DNA from: Eulemur rufifrons
Taxonomy: Eukaryota > Chordata > Mammalia > Primates > Lemuridae
DNA: 64,000 bases
Direction of reading: 5' to 3'
NCBI RefSeq assembly: GCF_041146395.1
Contig: NC_090997.1
Location: 40,713,501 to 40,777,500 of the forward strand
Shown here: positions 50,331-63,956 of the stretch, piece after piece
Layout of the letters: every line of letters starts with the position of its first letter
Numbering within the stretch: the first letter of the stretch is position 1
Translations under genes and position numbers: made by a program
The notes under the pieces: model-generated
The model's database searches: none
What the model was told of the DNA's origin: nothing
The model's input: only the letters and a program-made list of their open reading frames with translations

Positions 50331-52739
50331 TTTTTTGTCTCCCCCACAATATCTGGCTTGCAGTCAGCCTTCAGTAGATATTTGTTAGTTGAATTTGAAG
50401 GATTACAACTCACCCTATCCCTTCTAGCTCTTGTTTCCCAAATGGAAATCAAGTCCAGAGGCAAAGTGAGCTGAGATTAATACTACCTGTGCTGAGAACA
50501 GAGGCACCTCCTCAGTCCAAGAGAAGACTGGGATGTGTTTCCACAGACATGATCAGGAGACACAATCAGGTCCAATACTAGTCATAATTTTAAAAGACCC
50601 TATTGAAATAGGCAGAAAACAAAATCTGAATTATCCCCAAAGAGGTATAACTTCCACAGAAGCAATTAGAGCTATTTCTTTTACAGCATCCAAACTTATC
50701 AGCTTCTCCTTTTCTGCAGCCCAAATGCCTTCCATTTAGAGATGAGAAAATTGTTGTTTCCATCATGAATATTAAATGATATTTATGCAATGTTCATCCT
50801 CTCTACAGTTTCCATACACTTCATATGGCCTCATTCACTGGCAACAGAAGCACATTAATAGCAAACGCTGAATGATGAATTATTTCTCACGGGAAAGATC
50901 GTTAATTTCACTGACCCCCCGTGTCACAATTCAATGCATCACCCCATATGAGGAAGCAGACCTGTGGCGAGGAAACCACAAAAAAGACAAATCAATGCAA
51001 AGCTCTGTGATCCAAGACTAAGGTCATTTTTAATGGAATAAAAAGGCACTCCGGGGCTTTAGTTATTATACCACAATCACATGCCACTGTGCCCTCAACT
51101 GTAATTAGAGCACCATATACACATCCTAGGATGTTTTCTTCACTGAAAGCTGGAGGAGGCATAAAAAAGGACTATTTATCGAGTCAGTACTAAGACTTAA
51201 AACAATAAGTTAAGTGCATAATTAATGAAAGAAAAGTATCCATTTTTTTACCATTATAATTTCTAATTTTCCTTTGCTTGTCTCTACCTCAGCCAGTCAC
51301 CAGATATAAAGCATCCTGCCCCTAAATAGTGTCAGAATTAATGAGCTCTTTACTGTGGGGTTTCAAACAGTTGGCAACCATGAGGTTGCCTGTTTCGAAG
51401 TTACATAGTTTGACTGAGAGCTCCTTGTTGTCAAGGATCAATCGCATCATGCATTGCTTGGGAGGGAGAGCAAAGGTGGTGTTGAAAACAACTGGGTGTC
51501 TTACTCATGGTGTGCCCTTTCTGGGAGCACATGAGAGCAACATGTGGAAAAAGTTCCCTGAATAATTCAGGCCCTCGTTGTTTTCTAGTTTTGCTACGAG
51601 GTGCCTCCATCAATAAATATTTTCTCTTGAAGAGACTGAAGTTAACTTGTTTTCCTTGTATACCCAAAGTCCTCAACTTGAAAAGTAGTCAAGTGTCAAG
51701 ATTTATGACTTATAATAATAACCGAGTATGTTCTTGGACTGTGAGGTCTTCTTCATGAGTGCAGCTTCCGTACATTAGCATGGGGCCGTTTCCATCTTTC
51801 AAGTTATTTGTTTCTGTCCATATTTTTTAAGCTAATGTAATTTAGTCTACAAGGCAGAATAGGATCCACAGAAAGATACTTCTCAGAAGTAATCTTACCC
51901 ATCTTGGCCTCCATCTAGTAAGCAATGCTACTCTTGACGTAATGTGGCTGCCTGAAAAGATCCTATTGAGCCAGACTGTAGAGTTCTCAGAAATCACATA
52001 CTCTGTTTCTTCGTGTGAATTATGATCCCACTCAGGCTGGGATAGATTAACTAAAGCATTTTGGGAATATATTCTTCTAAATTCTTTCCAAGTCATAATT
52101 GTTTGTGGAGGAGGAACAAAAGGGAAAAAAAGCTGGACATAATTTAGGATAAAGGGGAGTAGAGAAAAAAGGAAGTGAAAGAGATCATAATCAAGAGAGA
52201 GAAAAAAGTGTGTGGAAATCGATGTGAGTTAAATGTTCCCTCTTTGGAGGAAAATATGGAAATGGGATAAAAAAGAGGAAAATTTTCACTAAGCTTAAGG
52301 AAAGACTATTTTTATTTGTATTTGCTTAACACGCTAATCAGAAAGAATTCTATTAGTGGCTCTAATTGTTATCATTAATAATGTAAATAGCTAAATCATA
52401 AATAGTGCTTTGTACAGTTCCATGGCAATAAATTTGACAATCTTAAGGAAAATGAACTATTTTCTAAGGATAAATGTATAACCAAGATAGTAAAAGGAGC
52501 TAAAGGGATTGGAAGTTCCAAGAAACAAATAATCATACAGGAAATGAAGAGAAATGCCAAAGAAATATTCTCTCGTTGCCCTAGGTACCTTACCCAGATA
52601 GATTTGTGAGTAGATTTTTTTCCCCCTAAATATTTCCTAAATAAATAATTTTCATGCTATTTAAATGATTCCAGGGACTAGAGAATGAAGAAATGCTTTA
52701 TAGCTTATTTATGTATAGTTAGCAAAACTCCACCATAGC
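50331..52739. other. Gene-free flank with one candidate regulatory stretch
   Basis: The stretch 50860-51120 is listed separately. Elsewhere: a purine-rich patch at 52110-52290 and no recognised exon. Confidence 0.4.
50860..51120. promoter_or_regulatory. Candidate conserved regulatory stretch with RUNX-type motifs
   Basis: Retains CpGs at about 50890-50965 and 51052 in AT-rich surroundings, with TGTGG at 50963-50967 and AACCACA at 50974-50980. RUNX control would suit a bone-expressed gene like TENT5A, but this is inference. Confidence 0.25.
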
Positions 52740-55090
52740 ACAATTTCACTTATAAATTAATACAAAAATAATAAAAGATATTAACATGGCATGGCAAAAT
52801 ACAATATTTCTCTAAATGCAAGAATGGTTTAATAATAGGACATTTGTTAATATAAATATGATTAATACATAATATAATTATAGTACTTCTCTTACTTAAT
52901 ATTATTCTAGATGTGATTGCCAATACATTCAGAGGTAAACACGAAACAGGAGGTATAAATATTGGAAAGGTGAACATAAAATTATTTGTACATGGAATGA
53001 TTATTTCATCTTCCTGAACAATTTAAACAAAATGGCTTTAAAAAAACATGTTAGAACTAATAAAATTCAGCAAGGTGACTTGTTACAAGTTTAATAAATT
53101 TTCCATACTCTAATAATAACTAGATAGAAAGCATAATGTGAAAAATGATCAGTTAATATAGTAAGACCGCAAAGTAAAATAATCTGAATGTGAATTTAGC
53201 AAGTAATATGCAATACTTCTTTACCAAGAGACTAAATATAAGTTTTCCACATTGAAAAGAGGTCAATCATTTCCAAATAAGTATAAACATTTTGTTAATT
53301 TCAGTAAAAGTCCCAATTTCCCAATGTGACTTTTGATACTTGATCAAGTGATGATGGGGGACTTGTAGTTTATAAAATGCATCACAAAGCCAGCATTTAA
53401 TAAAATATGATACAGGAATAGAAAAAGAGACCAATGAAAGAGAAGAATGCATTTAGAAACATTCCTAAATAAACATAAGAATTTGTCATATGATAAAGGT
53501 AGCACCTTAAGCCAGTGCGGAAAGACAAAATATTCCATTAATGGTGTTAGAACCACTCTAACCTTGGAAAACAGTAAGGTTAGTTCTTTACCTCACCCAT
53601 TTTCTTACTTTGAAATAAATTCCATATGGTATAATAATATATGCTTTAAAAAAAAACCCATAAAGTTACTACACAAAAACACTAGTAAATTATTACATAA
53701 TTTTCAGGTAGGGCAAGTCTTTCTAAGCATAACATTCAATGCAAAAACCATAAAGAGAAAAAGCATGTTAAAATTGCCTATATGGCAACTTGAAATATAT
53801 ATGGTAAAAAAGCATTTTTTAAAAAGGTTAAAACACAAACTGCAAACTTTGAAAATATTTGCACCATATATGATAATGTATTACTTTCCTTTATATATGC
53901 ACATGTACATACAAATGAAGCAGTAATCAAAATTTTTAAAAATCCCCGAACAAAAGTGGGCAAAAGACATACATAGGAAATTCACGGAGAAATGCAAATA
54001 TTCAATAGAAATGCTCTACTTATAAGTAATTAAAATGCAAGTTAAAACAAAATATCAATTTTGGAATTATAGGTTAGCAACAATTAAAAAGAATAATATA
54101 TTATTGAAAGATTGGAGAATGGACCTGCTGGTTTAATTCTGGTGGGAAAGACTAGAAATTAGTATGACTGTTCTTGAGAACAAAATATGTATTAAAGCAC
54201 TTAAAATCTGCATATCCTCTTGGCATAGCAATTCTAATTTTTCTCAAATAAACAATTTGTAAAATTATAAATAATGATTATACAAGGATATTTATTGGTT
54301 AAAAATTACAAATTTATTAAAATTTCACCTCTAAACACATACTTCCTGTATGATCCAGGAATTATATTCTTGGGTGTATTTATCCCAAAGAAATAAAAAT
54401 TTACAGTTACATACAAAACCTATATATATTCATAGTAGCTTTATTTGTAATAATCAAGTACAGGAAGCACCCCAGATTCCTTTCAACTGGTAAATAGATA
54501 CACAAACTGTGACACATCCATTCAATGGAATATTATTCAGTGATTAAAAAGAATGAACTATTGATCAACATAACAACTTAGATGAATCCTAAGGGTATTA
54601 TACTGAATGAAAAAGCCCATCACAAAAGGTTGCATTTGATTCTACTTATATAACATTTTTGAAATGACAAAAGTATAGAGATGGTGAAGAGATCGGGGAT
54701 TTCCAGAGGATTAGAATTGAAGAGAAGAGTGTGACTGTTAAGGGATAACACAAAGAAGTTTCTTTGTGGTGATGGAACAGTTCTATGTGCTGATTCTGGT
54801 AATGGTTACATGAATCTCAGTACATGTGATAAAAATTTCATAGAACTATGTACACACACACGGACACAATCACACACATGCATGCACATAAAAACTGGTA
54901 AAATCCTAAAAGGTCTGCAGTGCAGTCAACAGTGTTGTACCAATGTCTATTTCCTGGGTTTGATAAAAATGTACTATAATTATGTAAGGTGTTATCATTG
55001 GGGAAAGGTGGATAGAGGGTACACGAGCACTCTGTAATACTTTGGCAAGTTCTTATGAGTCTAAAATTACTTTAAAATAAAGAATTAAAA
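52740..55090 (+). mobile_element. Old L1 (L1M-type) ORF2 end and 3' UTR, sense
   Basis: Degraded ORF2 segments run from about 52740 (TAAATGCAAGAATGGTTTAA at 52813). The clear part is ORF2-downstream and 3' UTR: CTGTATGATCCAGGAATTAT, AACTGTGACACATCCATTCA, ATGGAATATTATTCAGTGAT, TTCTTTGTGGTGATGGAACA and the terminal TCTAAAATTACTTTAAAATA. Many stops; non-coding. Confidence 0.75.
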
Positions 55091-55914
55091 CGTACTACTA
55101 TACGTTCAAGACCCTTATCAAATGGTTTCACTTACTTGAAGCTCTTCCTGTCACTTGATCCATTTTCCCATTCTGATTTGATTTGATATTTCTCTCTCTT
55201 TCTCTCTCTTTCAAAGAGCATCATTCCTCTTGCAAGACACTTAAAATGCTCAGCTTTTTAGTTAGTTTGCTTTTGTCTTACTATTCTGCTAGATTTTAAG
55301 GTTTTTGAAAACAAGGACAATGTCATTTGAATCTTAGTATCTCTTCATCTTTGTCATTTACACTGAATGTGAAAAACACTATCTCTAGCATAGTTTATCG
55401 TCAATAATATTTGTTACTTAATTTCATTTAATTCAAATTCATAAAGTTCCTCCTAGTTGTGGAAAAGTAAAAGGGGTTAAAATACTTGTTTCACCACTTC
55501 CACTTTGGTGAATGTGGTCCTTAACTGTCATGAACATACAAAATGAAGACAAAAGTATGAAAAATACCTAAAACATTTAACACACTGTAAAGTTTCAATA
55601 ATAATATTTAATGGATTAGGTAAAATTAAGATTCACTTTTCGTATGAAAGAAAAAAAGTGATATTTTTAATGTATAGTCCATCTCTCTGGGTTCTTTAAC
55701 TGTTGATATTATGAAAGGATTTGTTATGAAATTGAATTTTGGTGATGCATGTTGTTGTGTGTTTTTTTTCTGCTACAGTAGCTCCTAAAATCAAAAGAAG
55801 AGAAGCAAATTATCAAGTTTCTAAATGATGTGCTATAATTGTATTGATTTTCTTGAGGCACAAGATAAAAATCAATCCTCTTTGCAACATTCCAATGAAT
55901 ATGGCCTATTTTTA
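55091..55914. other. Gene-free flank between two L1 elements
   Basis: A TCTC-rich patch at about 55190-55210. Parts of 55140-55430 resemble a decayed L2 but not enough to call. Confidence 0.4.
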
Positions 55915-57664
55915 AAAATCATGTTATTGAGTATGATTTACATACAAAAAGCTGAACATATTTAAGGTATATAATGTTACAACTTGATTAATTTGAAGAT
56001 AAGCATATACCAGTGAAACTATCACCACAATCAATGCCATAAACATATCCATCATCTCCAAAAGCTCTCGTATTATTATTTTTGTGTGTAATAAGAACAC
56101 TTACAATAAGATTAACCATCCTAGCATATTATCAAATATTTAAAATAATATTGTTAATTATAGGCATTATGCTGTACAGTAGATCTGTAGGACCTATTTT
56201 ACATAACTTAACCTTTATACCTTTTGACCAAAATCTTTTCATTTTCCCCTCTCTCCAGCCTCTGGCAACCACCATTCTACTCTCTTTTATGAGTTTGACT
56301 ATTTTAGATTGCTCATTTAAGGGGGATCAAGGGAGTATTTGTTCTTCTGTGTCTGATTTCACTTAGCATAATGTTTTCCAGGTTAATTCATGTTGTCACA
56401 AATGGCAGGATTTCTTTTTTTAAAAGGCTGAATAATATTGCATTGCATGTATATATCACATGTACTTTATCCATTGATGGACACTTTGGTTGATTCCATA
56501 TCTTGGCTACTGTGAATACTACTACAATGAACATGGGAGTTCAGATATCATCTTCAACATATTGATTTCATATACTTTGGATATATACTCAGAAGTTGGA
56601 TTGATTGATCATATGGTAGTTTTATTTTTAATTTTTTGAGGAATTCCTTATTGTTTTCCATAGTGTCTGCACCAATGTACATTCTCACCAACTGTGTACA
56701 AGGTTCCCTTTTCTCTACATCCTCTCTAACGCTTGTAATATCTTGCTTTTTTGGATCATAGCAATCCTAACAGGTGTGAAATGATGTCTTATTGTGGTTT
56801 TGATTTGCATTTCCCTGATGATTAATGATGCTGAGCATCTTTTCATATAATTGTTGGCCATTGTATGTCTTCTCTGGAGAAATGTCTATTCAGGGTTATT
56901 TTTTTTTTTTTTTTTTACTACTGAGTTGTAGAGTTAATATTGTTTAAATGTCCATCCTAGCTAAAGTGATCTACAAATTCAATGTAATCCCTATCAAACT
57001 CCCAATGGCATTTTTTACAGAAACAGAAAAAAAAAGTCCTAAAATGCATATGGAACTACAAAAGAGCCCCAAATAGCCAAATCAATTTTGAGCAAGAAGA
57101 ACAAAGTTGGAGGCAACACACTTTCTGATTGCAAAATATATTATGAAGCTATAGTAATCAAAAAGTATGGTACTACCGTAAAGACAGACATAAAAACCAA
57201 TGAAACACACAGAATAGAGAGCCAAGAAATAATCCACACATATACGGTCAACTGATCTTTAAAAGGGTGACACGTGTACACAATGGGAAAAAGTCTCTTC
57301 AATACATGATGCTGGGAAAACTGGAAATCCACAGGCAAAAGAATGGAATTGGACCCTTATTTTACAGCTAATAGAAAAATAAATTCAAAATGAATTAAAG
57401 GCTTGAATATAAAACCTGAAACCATAAAACTCCTACAAGAAAATAGGAAAAATCTTCTTGACGTAGGCTTTGGCAATGATTTGTTGTATATAACAGCCAA
57501 AAAAGGCAAAAATAGACAAGTGGAACTACATCAAACTAAAAATCTTCTGCACAGAAAAGGAAACAATCAAAAAAATAAAAAGGCAAGCTATAGAATGGGA
57601 GAAAATATTTGCAAACCATATATCTGAAAAAATGTCTAATATTCAAAATAAGGAACTCCTACAA

Positions 57665-57668
<4 letters not shown>
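55915..57668 (-). mobile_element. L1 with 5' inversion (twin priming)
   Basis: Left segment 55915-56936 is antisense L1 3' UTR (GATTTGCATTTCCCTGATGA, GGAGAAATGTCTATTCAG) reaching GAGTTGTAGAGTT. From about 56937 the plus strand switches to sense ORF2 sequence (AATATTGTTTAAATGTCC, ATCTACAAATTCAATGTAAT) and runs to AAGGAACTCCTACAACTC at 57668. The outer right end and the inner left breakpoint represent the same place in the L1 consensus, as twin priming predicts. All frames are broken. Confidence 0.8.
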
Positions 57669-57699
<31 letters not shown>

Positions 57700-57732
57700 C
57701 ACAAACACATATACACACACACATATATATGG
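57669..57732 (+). repeat. Compound (TC)n(TA)n(CA)n microsatellite
   Basis: TC dinucleotides, then TA, then ACACA and TATA runs, directly abutting the right end of the inverted L1. Likely length-polymorphic. Confidence 0.9.
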
Positions 57733-58613
57733 CCCATTTTGGAGTTTCTTTGGAGGAAGTCAAGAAAGTAAAAGTCTCCTAGTGCTTCCCAAACCTAGTA
57801 GTGTGTTAGAATAGATGTAAATGTTTCATGTTGCCGTATTCTCATATTCTCACATCCCTAGTCAAGAAATTATCCTGTATACCCTGCTCTTTTGATGGAT
57901 TAAAAGGAGAGACAAGAACATTCTCTTATTTACACTTAAAATAATTGTTTTTTTCTCATAAAGAAAAAGAGGCAATTTTATATAATATTTTGCTGTCAGC
58001 CGGCTTTTCGGCAGAGATCATGTAAATTTATGTAAGTAGAATCTCATACAACAGCACAGGATTTGCTGAATAGTCACCATTCTATGATGAAAATGAATGA
58101 CAAAGTTATAATTTTATTTTGTTCCTTTCCTAGAGTGTGTGTGGATAAAACTGAGTTACCGTTTTTAAGTTATTGGCAGAACCAAATCCAACCATGCTTT
58201 AAAGAGCTGTGCTGTAAAGATTAAACAGTTCTCCTACAACCTAGCTTCCTTTCATGCTGCATGCTGAGTTCCTTTTAAGAAAAATAACTGAATGAAGGAT
58301 AAACATAAAAATCTGGGTTCTTTCATTTGTCCTCCTGGAGGTCTTGTTTTTTTTTTTTTTTTTAACTCTGATTTCCTTTGGATAGCAGACAGGGCTTGAT
58401 GTCAGAGGTCTATGACTTTGCCTTGTTTTGCTAACTGATACAAAATGCCACTTGGGTGTGGCTAGATAGGAAATCAAAAATCCTACCCTGTGGGTCTTAT
58501 TAATGTCAGCTATGGAGCAAAACAAGGACTATTGATCCTTAATTAGATGACATGATTTTAATCATTCATGGGATGCTCAAAGCAGATTTACTTTTCCATT
58601 AAATTACATTATA
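57733..58613. other. Gene-free flank
   Basis: T run of about 17 bases at 58346-58363. No exon recognised. Confidence 0.4.
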
Positions 58614-58770
58614 TGCACCTAACGGGTAAAATCACACCTAATGGGTACAATGCACATTATCTGGGTGTTGGACACATTTATAACTTTGACTCAAACTGTA
58701 CCAAAGCAATTCATGTAGCCAAAACATTTGTACCTTCATAATATTCTGAAATAAACAATAATAAAAGTAT
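58614..58770 (+). mobile_element. Lemur-type L1 3' end, sense, 5'-truncated
   Basis: CACCTAATGGGTACAATGCA, ATTATCTGGGTGTTGGACAC, AATTCATGTAGCCAAAACAT, TTGTACCTTCATAATATTCT and a GAAATAAACAATAATAAAA tail. Same 3' UTR end as the antisense copy at 41774-41870. Confidence 0.8.
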
Positions 58771-60504
58771 AAAACAAAACAGTTGACTAAGTAAAAGTTT
58801 TCCCCAATACAAATCTCATTCCTTTATTCCTCTGGTATAATCACTATTAAGAAATAATTTAATGTGTATCCTCCCACATGTTTTCATGTTTCTATATGGA
58901 CATCTGTGGGGAGGGGGGTATGTTGTATGGGTGGATATTCCTTTTAATACAAATCGATCTGTACTATTTATCTTGTTCTGCAATCCAGGTTTGAAAAAAT
59001 AAACAATGGACATATTTTCTTATCAGAACATATTAATGTACTTAATTTTCCCTTCTCTACCAAATTTATTTATCTATCATTTTAGATTTCATAAATATAC
59101 ATAAACACATTCTTGTTAAAAAATATGTTTCAGTTTTCACTGCCATTTATCTAGAACATACGTGAGGGAAGATCATAGCACGTCTTCAGAGAGTATACCT
59201 TGTGCTGCGATCTTTCCCTCTTTCCTCTACTTCCCCACCTGTGCTTTCTGCCTTCATTATATGTCACTCTCCAGCACAACCGGCAAGTACACACGCAAGA
59301 CATGACCAACCCTGTGCAGTGCAGGGTGGATTTCAAGACATAAACAATGCACTGTTCAGGCTAAATCTCTGCCAGAGTCCCACATTATTTCTGTTTGATT
59401 GGCACAGACGTAAAGCATTTTATGAAGCATTCTGGGAACTGCTCCACTTTCTGCCATTCTCTCCTCATTCATTTTTCTCTTCACAAATGGCTCTCAAAAA
59501 AATCATAGCCAGGACTAGAGCAAGCTCTTTAGTTAAGAAATTCTGACTCTTAAAAGGGTCTGAGACTCTGCACCTCTCCCCCATTATGCATCTTAAAGCA
59601 AAAATCAACCACTAAATACATATTATATTTTTTCTGGATTTTGTGAAGTTTTCAGTAAATTTTTGCTTACTGAAAGTTTGTGATTTATTTTTCACTTCTA
59701 AAGAAATGCCTGCTTTTATGATTAATTTTGTATTTGTGATTTTGTCTTCTTTTTTTTTAAAGAAGGTCACATTAATTTTGTAATCTTTAAACTCCATTAC
59801 ACCTGAATAGTTTTCTTACAGCTGGTATTGTTCTTATACTTTATGCATATTTTACAAATATTTTAAGATATATTGAACATTTAGTTAAAATAGTAAAATT
59901 TTTTTTAAAAAAAGGGAAGCCTTTTGCCTTAGAACTGCCAATCCTGCCCTGCTGTTCTATGCTGGTTCCAGTTCTAGGTTCACACTTTTCTCCTTATGAC
60001 TCAGTCCCTATTTTAATACTTAATTCCAGTGTGTTATTTCTCCTTCTCACTCCTCACTCATCATTCCACCACACCTTTCAATGCACAACCTTCCTTTATC
60101 GTATCCCCTTGAGATCCAATCTTCTAGTTCCTCTGGAAAAGCATCTTCCGTTAACACTTTGCTCTTACCTGTCCCTGAAACTTTGGCTGTTGCTAGAGTT
60201 CCCTGACACTTTGTGTGCAGCCTGGATCCTTCTGTTGCCTTCTTGCCAAGACCATGCCCTTCACCTTCCATGCATATGGTAGCATCTCCCTGACCCCAAT
60301 TCTCAGTCCTTTTGCCCACTGCTGAGTTCTCCCCTTACCACCAGCCTCATCCCAGTCCAGTCTCTAAGATTTTTATGTGACCTTACTTGTGTTTGACCTG
60401 ATTTGGGGGAGAATACACGCCCCTTCCCAGTGACAGCGAATACACTGGAAAGATCACTTGCCTCTCTCCTGCCTGGCTTGTTTTCCATGAACCTTCGTGG
60501 TGTT
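58771..60504. other. Gene-free flank
   Basis: A 59140-59450 patch keeps some CpGs. Pyrimidine-rich DNA from 59930 to 60300 may be a very decayed LINE. No exon recognised. Confidence 0.4.
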
Positions 60505-61390
60505 ATATGTTTTCTCAGGCTGTAAACCCAGAGTTCACTTTGATATTGCCTCCTCTTTGGCTTCCTACATACTCATCCTGCCAATTCTTTGTTTTTCCTT
60601 TCATTCAATTTAATCTCCACTCCCATCGCTTGGTTCAAGCCTTTACTGCCAACAATATAATGATGATCATTATTTTTCTTATAACTTTCTCTGGCCCAGG
60701 CACTGTGCTAAGTGTTTTGCCTTTATATTTCACTTAATTGTCATAAAAATATGATGATAAACATGCTATTATTATGTATTTTTGTTGTGGTGAAAAACTG
60801 AGATTTAGAAATATGAATAACTTGACAAAGGTCATTTGACTAATAGATGGCAGAGTCAAACATCAAATTCAGGATATTCTGCAAGAGTATCCTTACTGCA
60901 ACACTGTTGCTTTACTATTGGCCTTACCTGCACCAACTGTCACTTCCATAATTTTATATATAGCTCTTTAATGGCTTTCCATTGCCTAAAGGATAAAGTC
61001 CAAACTTTTTTACATTAACCCTGGAACCAAATTTTCTTTGTGAACTTTATAAATATAACCCATTGCCCCCTCCTTTCTCTAATCTTATAAAATCCCATTC
61101 GTTCTTCAAAGTACTTTTCAGTTCTCACCTTCTCAATAACATCATTCTCAAGCTCCCAACTCATAACCAACTCTGCAATTCTTGAAAGATAATTGTCCTA
61201 TGCTACTGTATTTATTTATTTACTTACTTATTTTCTTTTTCATGTGATCATTTCTTTTCTCTCCAGTTAGTTTGAAGCATTTCTAAAAGCAGATATAACG
61301 GTCTTATATACCTTTTTATTCATCACAACACTTACCAAAATGTCTTTCATAAGGTAGTTCAACAATTATATGTTGATTAATTTCCTAAAT
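60505..61390 (+). mobile_element. L2 LINE, sense, interrupted by a MIR
   Basis: Left part 60505-60656 (CCTTTGGCTTCC-like through TTGGTTCAAGCCTTTACTGC) and right part from 60900 (ATGGCTTTCCATTGCCTAAA, GGATAAAGTCCAAACTTTTT) match successive parts of L2, ending in a TTTATTTATTTAC-rich 3' region near 61210. Confidence 0.7.
60657..60895 (-). mobile_element. MIR SINE, antisense, nested in L2
   Basis: AATGATGATCATTATTTTTC, GGCCCAGGCACTGTGCTAAG, TGACAAAGGTCATTTGACTA, AGATGGCAGAGTCAAACATC. Confidence 0.75.
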
Positions 61391-63549
61391 TTTCTACATC
61401 CAACTGTTGAGTCTTATTTTGTAATGCACAATAGCAATAGAGAAATTAATTTGAAGAGTTTTTAAGTGTAATTTTCTGGCAGATTTTCCTACACTAGAAA
61501 ACCCTCAGTGGTATCTCTCATTTGTGGCTGACCATTCCCCATGAGGCCACTCAAACAACAACAACAACAACAACAACAAAACCAGTTTAACATTAGGGAC
61601 TGAATCATAGCATCAGGTGTTCTAGTTTCCAGAACATCTTTTCTATCATTTTTTTCCCCAAAACAAATTGAATCTATTGGTTAGAAAGAACATGAGACTA
61701 AAAGAAGATGAGAAGTGCAATGAACCTGACAACAACCCAAAGGGCCAATTTTAGAGATGCTAAAGCACACCCATTTCACTGCCTTGAGTAACTTTTGGTT
61801 TCACAGAAAGACTTTGGGAAGATTCAGTCACAGGAAACCAAGACAATGCAAAGGGAAAGGAGACAACTAAAGTGGCCAGCAGGTTGTATCATCAACTTCA
61901 TTCCACCTCCCTACCACACACTTATAATCTTAGTAAGGTAGTCATACTCTTGTTCCAGTGACAGTAAGGGTTGATGAGGATAGTGGTTTCCCCCAGAATT
62001 TCTGTGAGTAATCCTATAGCTACACCAATGTAGTAATAGAATGATCTCTAGAAAGTTGATGCTTTTTCAAATTTAAGCAGTGTAGATATAAAATCCCTTA
62101 AAAACTGTTATTTTTATTGACCTGAAACATATATATGAAGTAAAAACATTGCTTGCTATGCAAATTCAGCTTCTAGATGAGTCCACAATTTACCTTCCAG
62201 CCATGTTGCTGCCATTGAACCCACTCTGTGTAGAATTCTGAAGCTGCCTCTGATGAATGGGCAAATTTGTTGTCATTTCCTTGGAAGCTTTCTTGAGGAG
62301 ATTACATATTTTGTTTCACATTTAGTTTCTAAAAATCAGAATCTTCTTGGAATCATCAAAGTGCTTCCAGACTACTGTTCCACCATCACCATTGCATATC
62401 ACTTGTGTCAACTCCCTGACGTTATCTCCCTAAAGTACTTAGAACAGTATCTGGGATATAGTGAGCATTAAATGCATGGGTGCCATTATTATTATAACCC
62501 TCAGGTGTTTCCAACATCCTTCAGCAGGGGTATGCTGGAGCCAGCTCATCTGATTTATTTCTAGGAATTTAACAAGCCAATTGTTAAACATGCCCATTAT
62601 TAACAATTAAATTATATTAACTTATAATTCAATAAATTACACTAAAAATGAAAGTCATAAACACTCAGAACTTATCAATTCCCAATTATTTTCCTACGTT
62701 TTAATATTACACATACCCTTGAGGTTATTTAACTCCGTTATATCAGCAGGGTAGAAATACCATATGATGGTGTGCTACGACATATCTCTTTCTCACTCCA
62801 TGTATGTTGTCCCATTGGTAGCTTGAAAATGGTCATGATGGCAACATGTCACAACAGAAAGTAGCCAGCACTACAAATCAGCACTTGATTTATCGTTCTG
62901 TTGATTGTTTAGGCAAAAGGAAATGATGGAGAAAATGTTAATAATGCAAATTAAACTTAACAGTGTGTTGTGTCTAATATTGAAACTGAAAGAGGTTTCA
63001 ATGTTATGAATATAACATTATACAAGAGTCAGAAATAGTTCAACAATAAATTATGTATAAGATTTAATGACAAAAAAATTATTGGGAAAAGAAGTAGTAG
63101 ATTGGGATGTAACTTCATTTATCAAATCATAGTTGCATTGCAATCATACACTGGCTATGTATACAAGAATTTTGCAAAAATTAACAAAAGCATATTCTGG
63201 GAATCAATTGGATATGTGTAATTTACAAAAGGATATTGAATATTTTATCATTTATAAATTGTGTGCTATACATTCTTTATATATGTAAAACTTATAATAA
63301 ACACATGTGTGTATATATACATATACATACATACACACATGCATTTTTCCCTAAAAGCTTTATTATGAAACATTCACCAGTACACCACTGCCTTTAGATT
63401 TTCTTATCACTCAAAAGATAGAATAAGGGAAGAATTGTTTTACTAAGGATGGAATGCATACAGAAAGGAGATGGTGAAAAGGAAAAACGGGCATCGCCTT
63501 AGAAAACCATGTAATCATTCAAATAGTAAATATTTATAATCAATTAGAT
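61391..63549. other. Gene-free flank with simple repeats
   Basis: A CAA trinucleotide run at 61555-61579 and a TA/CA stretch at 63301-63345. The 62340-62490 section loosely resembles an old SINE. No exon recognised. Confidence 0.45.
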
Positions 63550-63945
63550 ATTGCTGCATAGCAAACTACCTCCAACTCAGAAACTTAAAGAGAAGGTTTT
63601 ACATTGCTCTGAGTCTATGGCTCGGCTGTATAGGTCTCTCATCTGACCCAGGTTTAACTGCACATGTACCCACTATCAGTTGGGGTGCCACTGGAATCTA
63701 GCCGGTCTAGGATGGCTTCATGCTTATATCAGGCAATGGCTGGGTGATGGAGGTAACTGGGCCGCATGTATCCATCTGCCAGTGGGATACCCTACCTTAT
63801 TTTTGTAGCATCTGGGCAGGATTAACACAAGGCGTCTTGAAGCCTAAGCTCAGAAATGGCATAAAACTCATTTTTTCTTCATTCTGCTGGCTAAAAGAAG
63901 TCGCAAATCCAGCTCAAATTCAGGAGGTGGGAAAATAAATTCCAC
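63550..63945. mobile_element. Unclassified medium-reiteration repeat
   Basis: Starts ATTGCTGCATAGCAAACTAC and CTCAGAAACTTAAAG, contains GGCTGTATAGG and a decayed body. The opening resembles LTR-like interspersed repeats, but I cannot name the family. Confidence 0.35.
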
Positions 63946-63956
63946 TTCTTTTCTTC

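Noticed and set aside
53447..53926. 159-codon plus-strand open frame
   Set aside because: It falls in decayed L1-derived AT-rich sequence and is lysine-rich; treated as a chance frame in a dead LINE.
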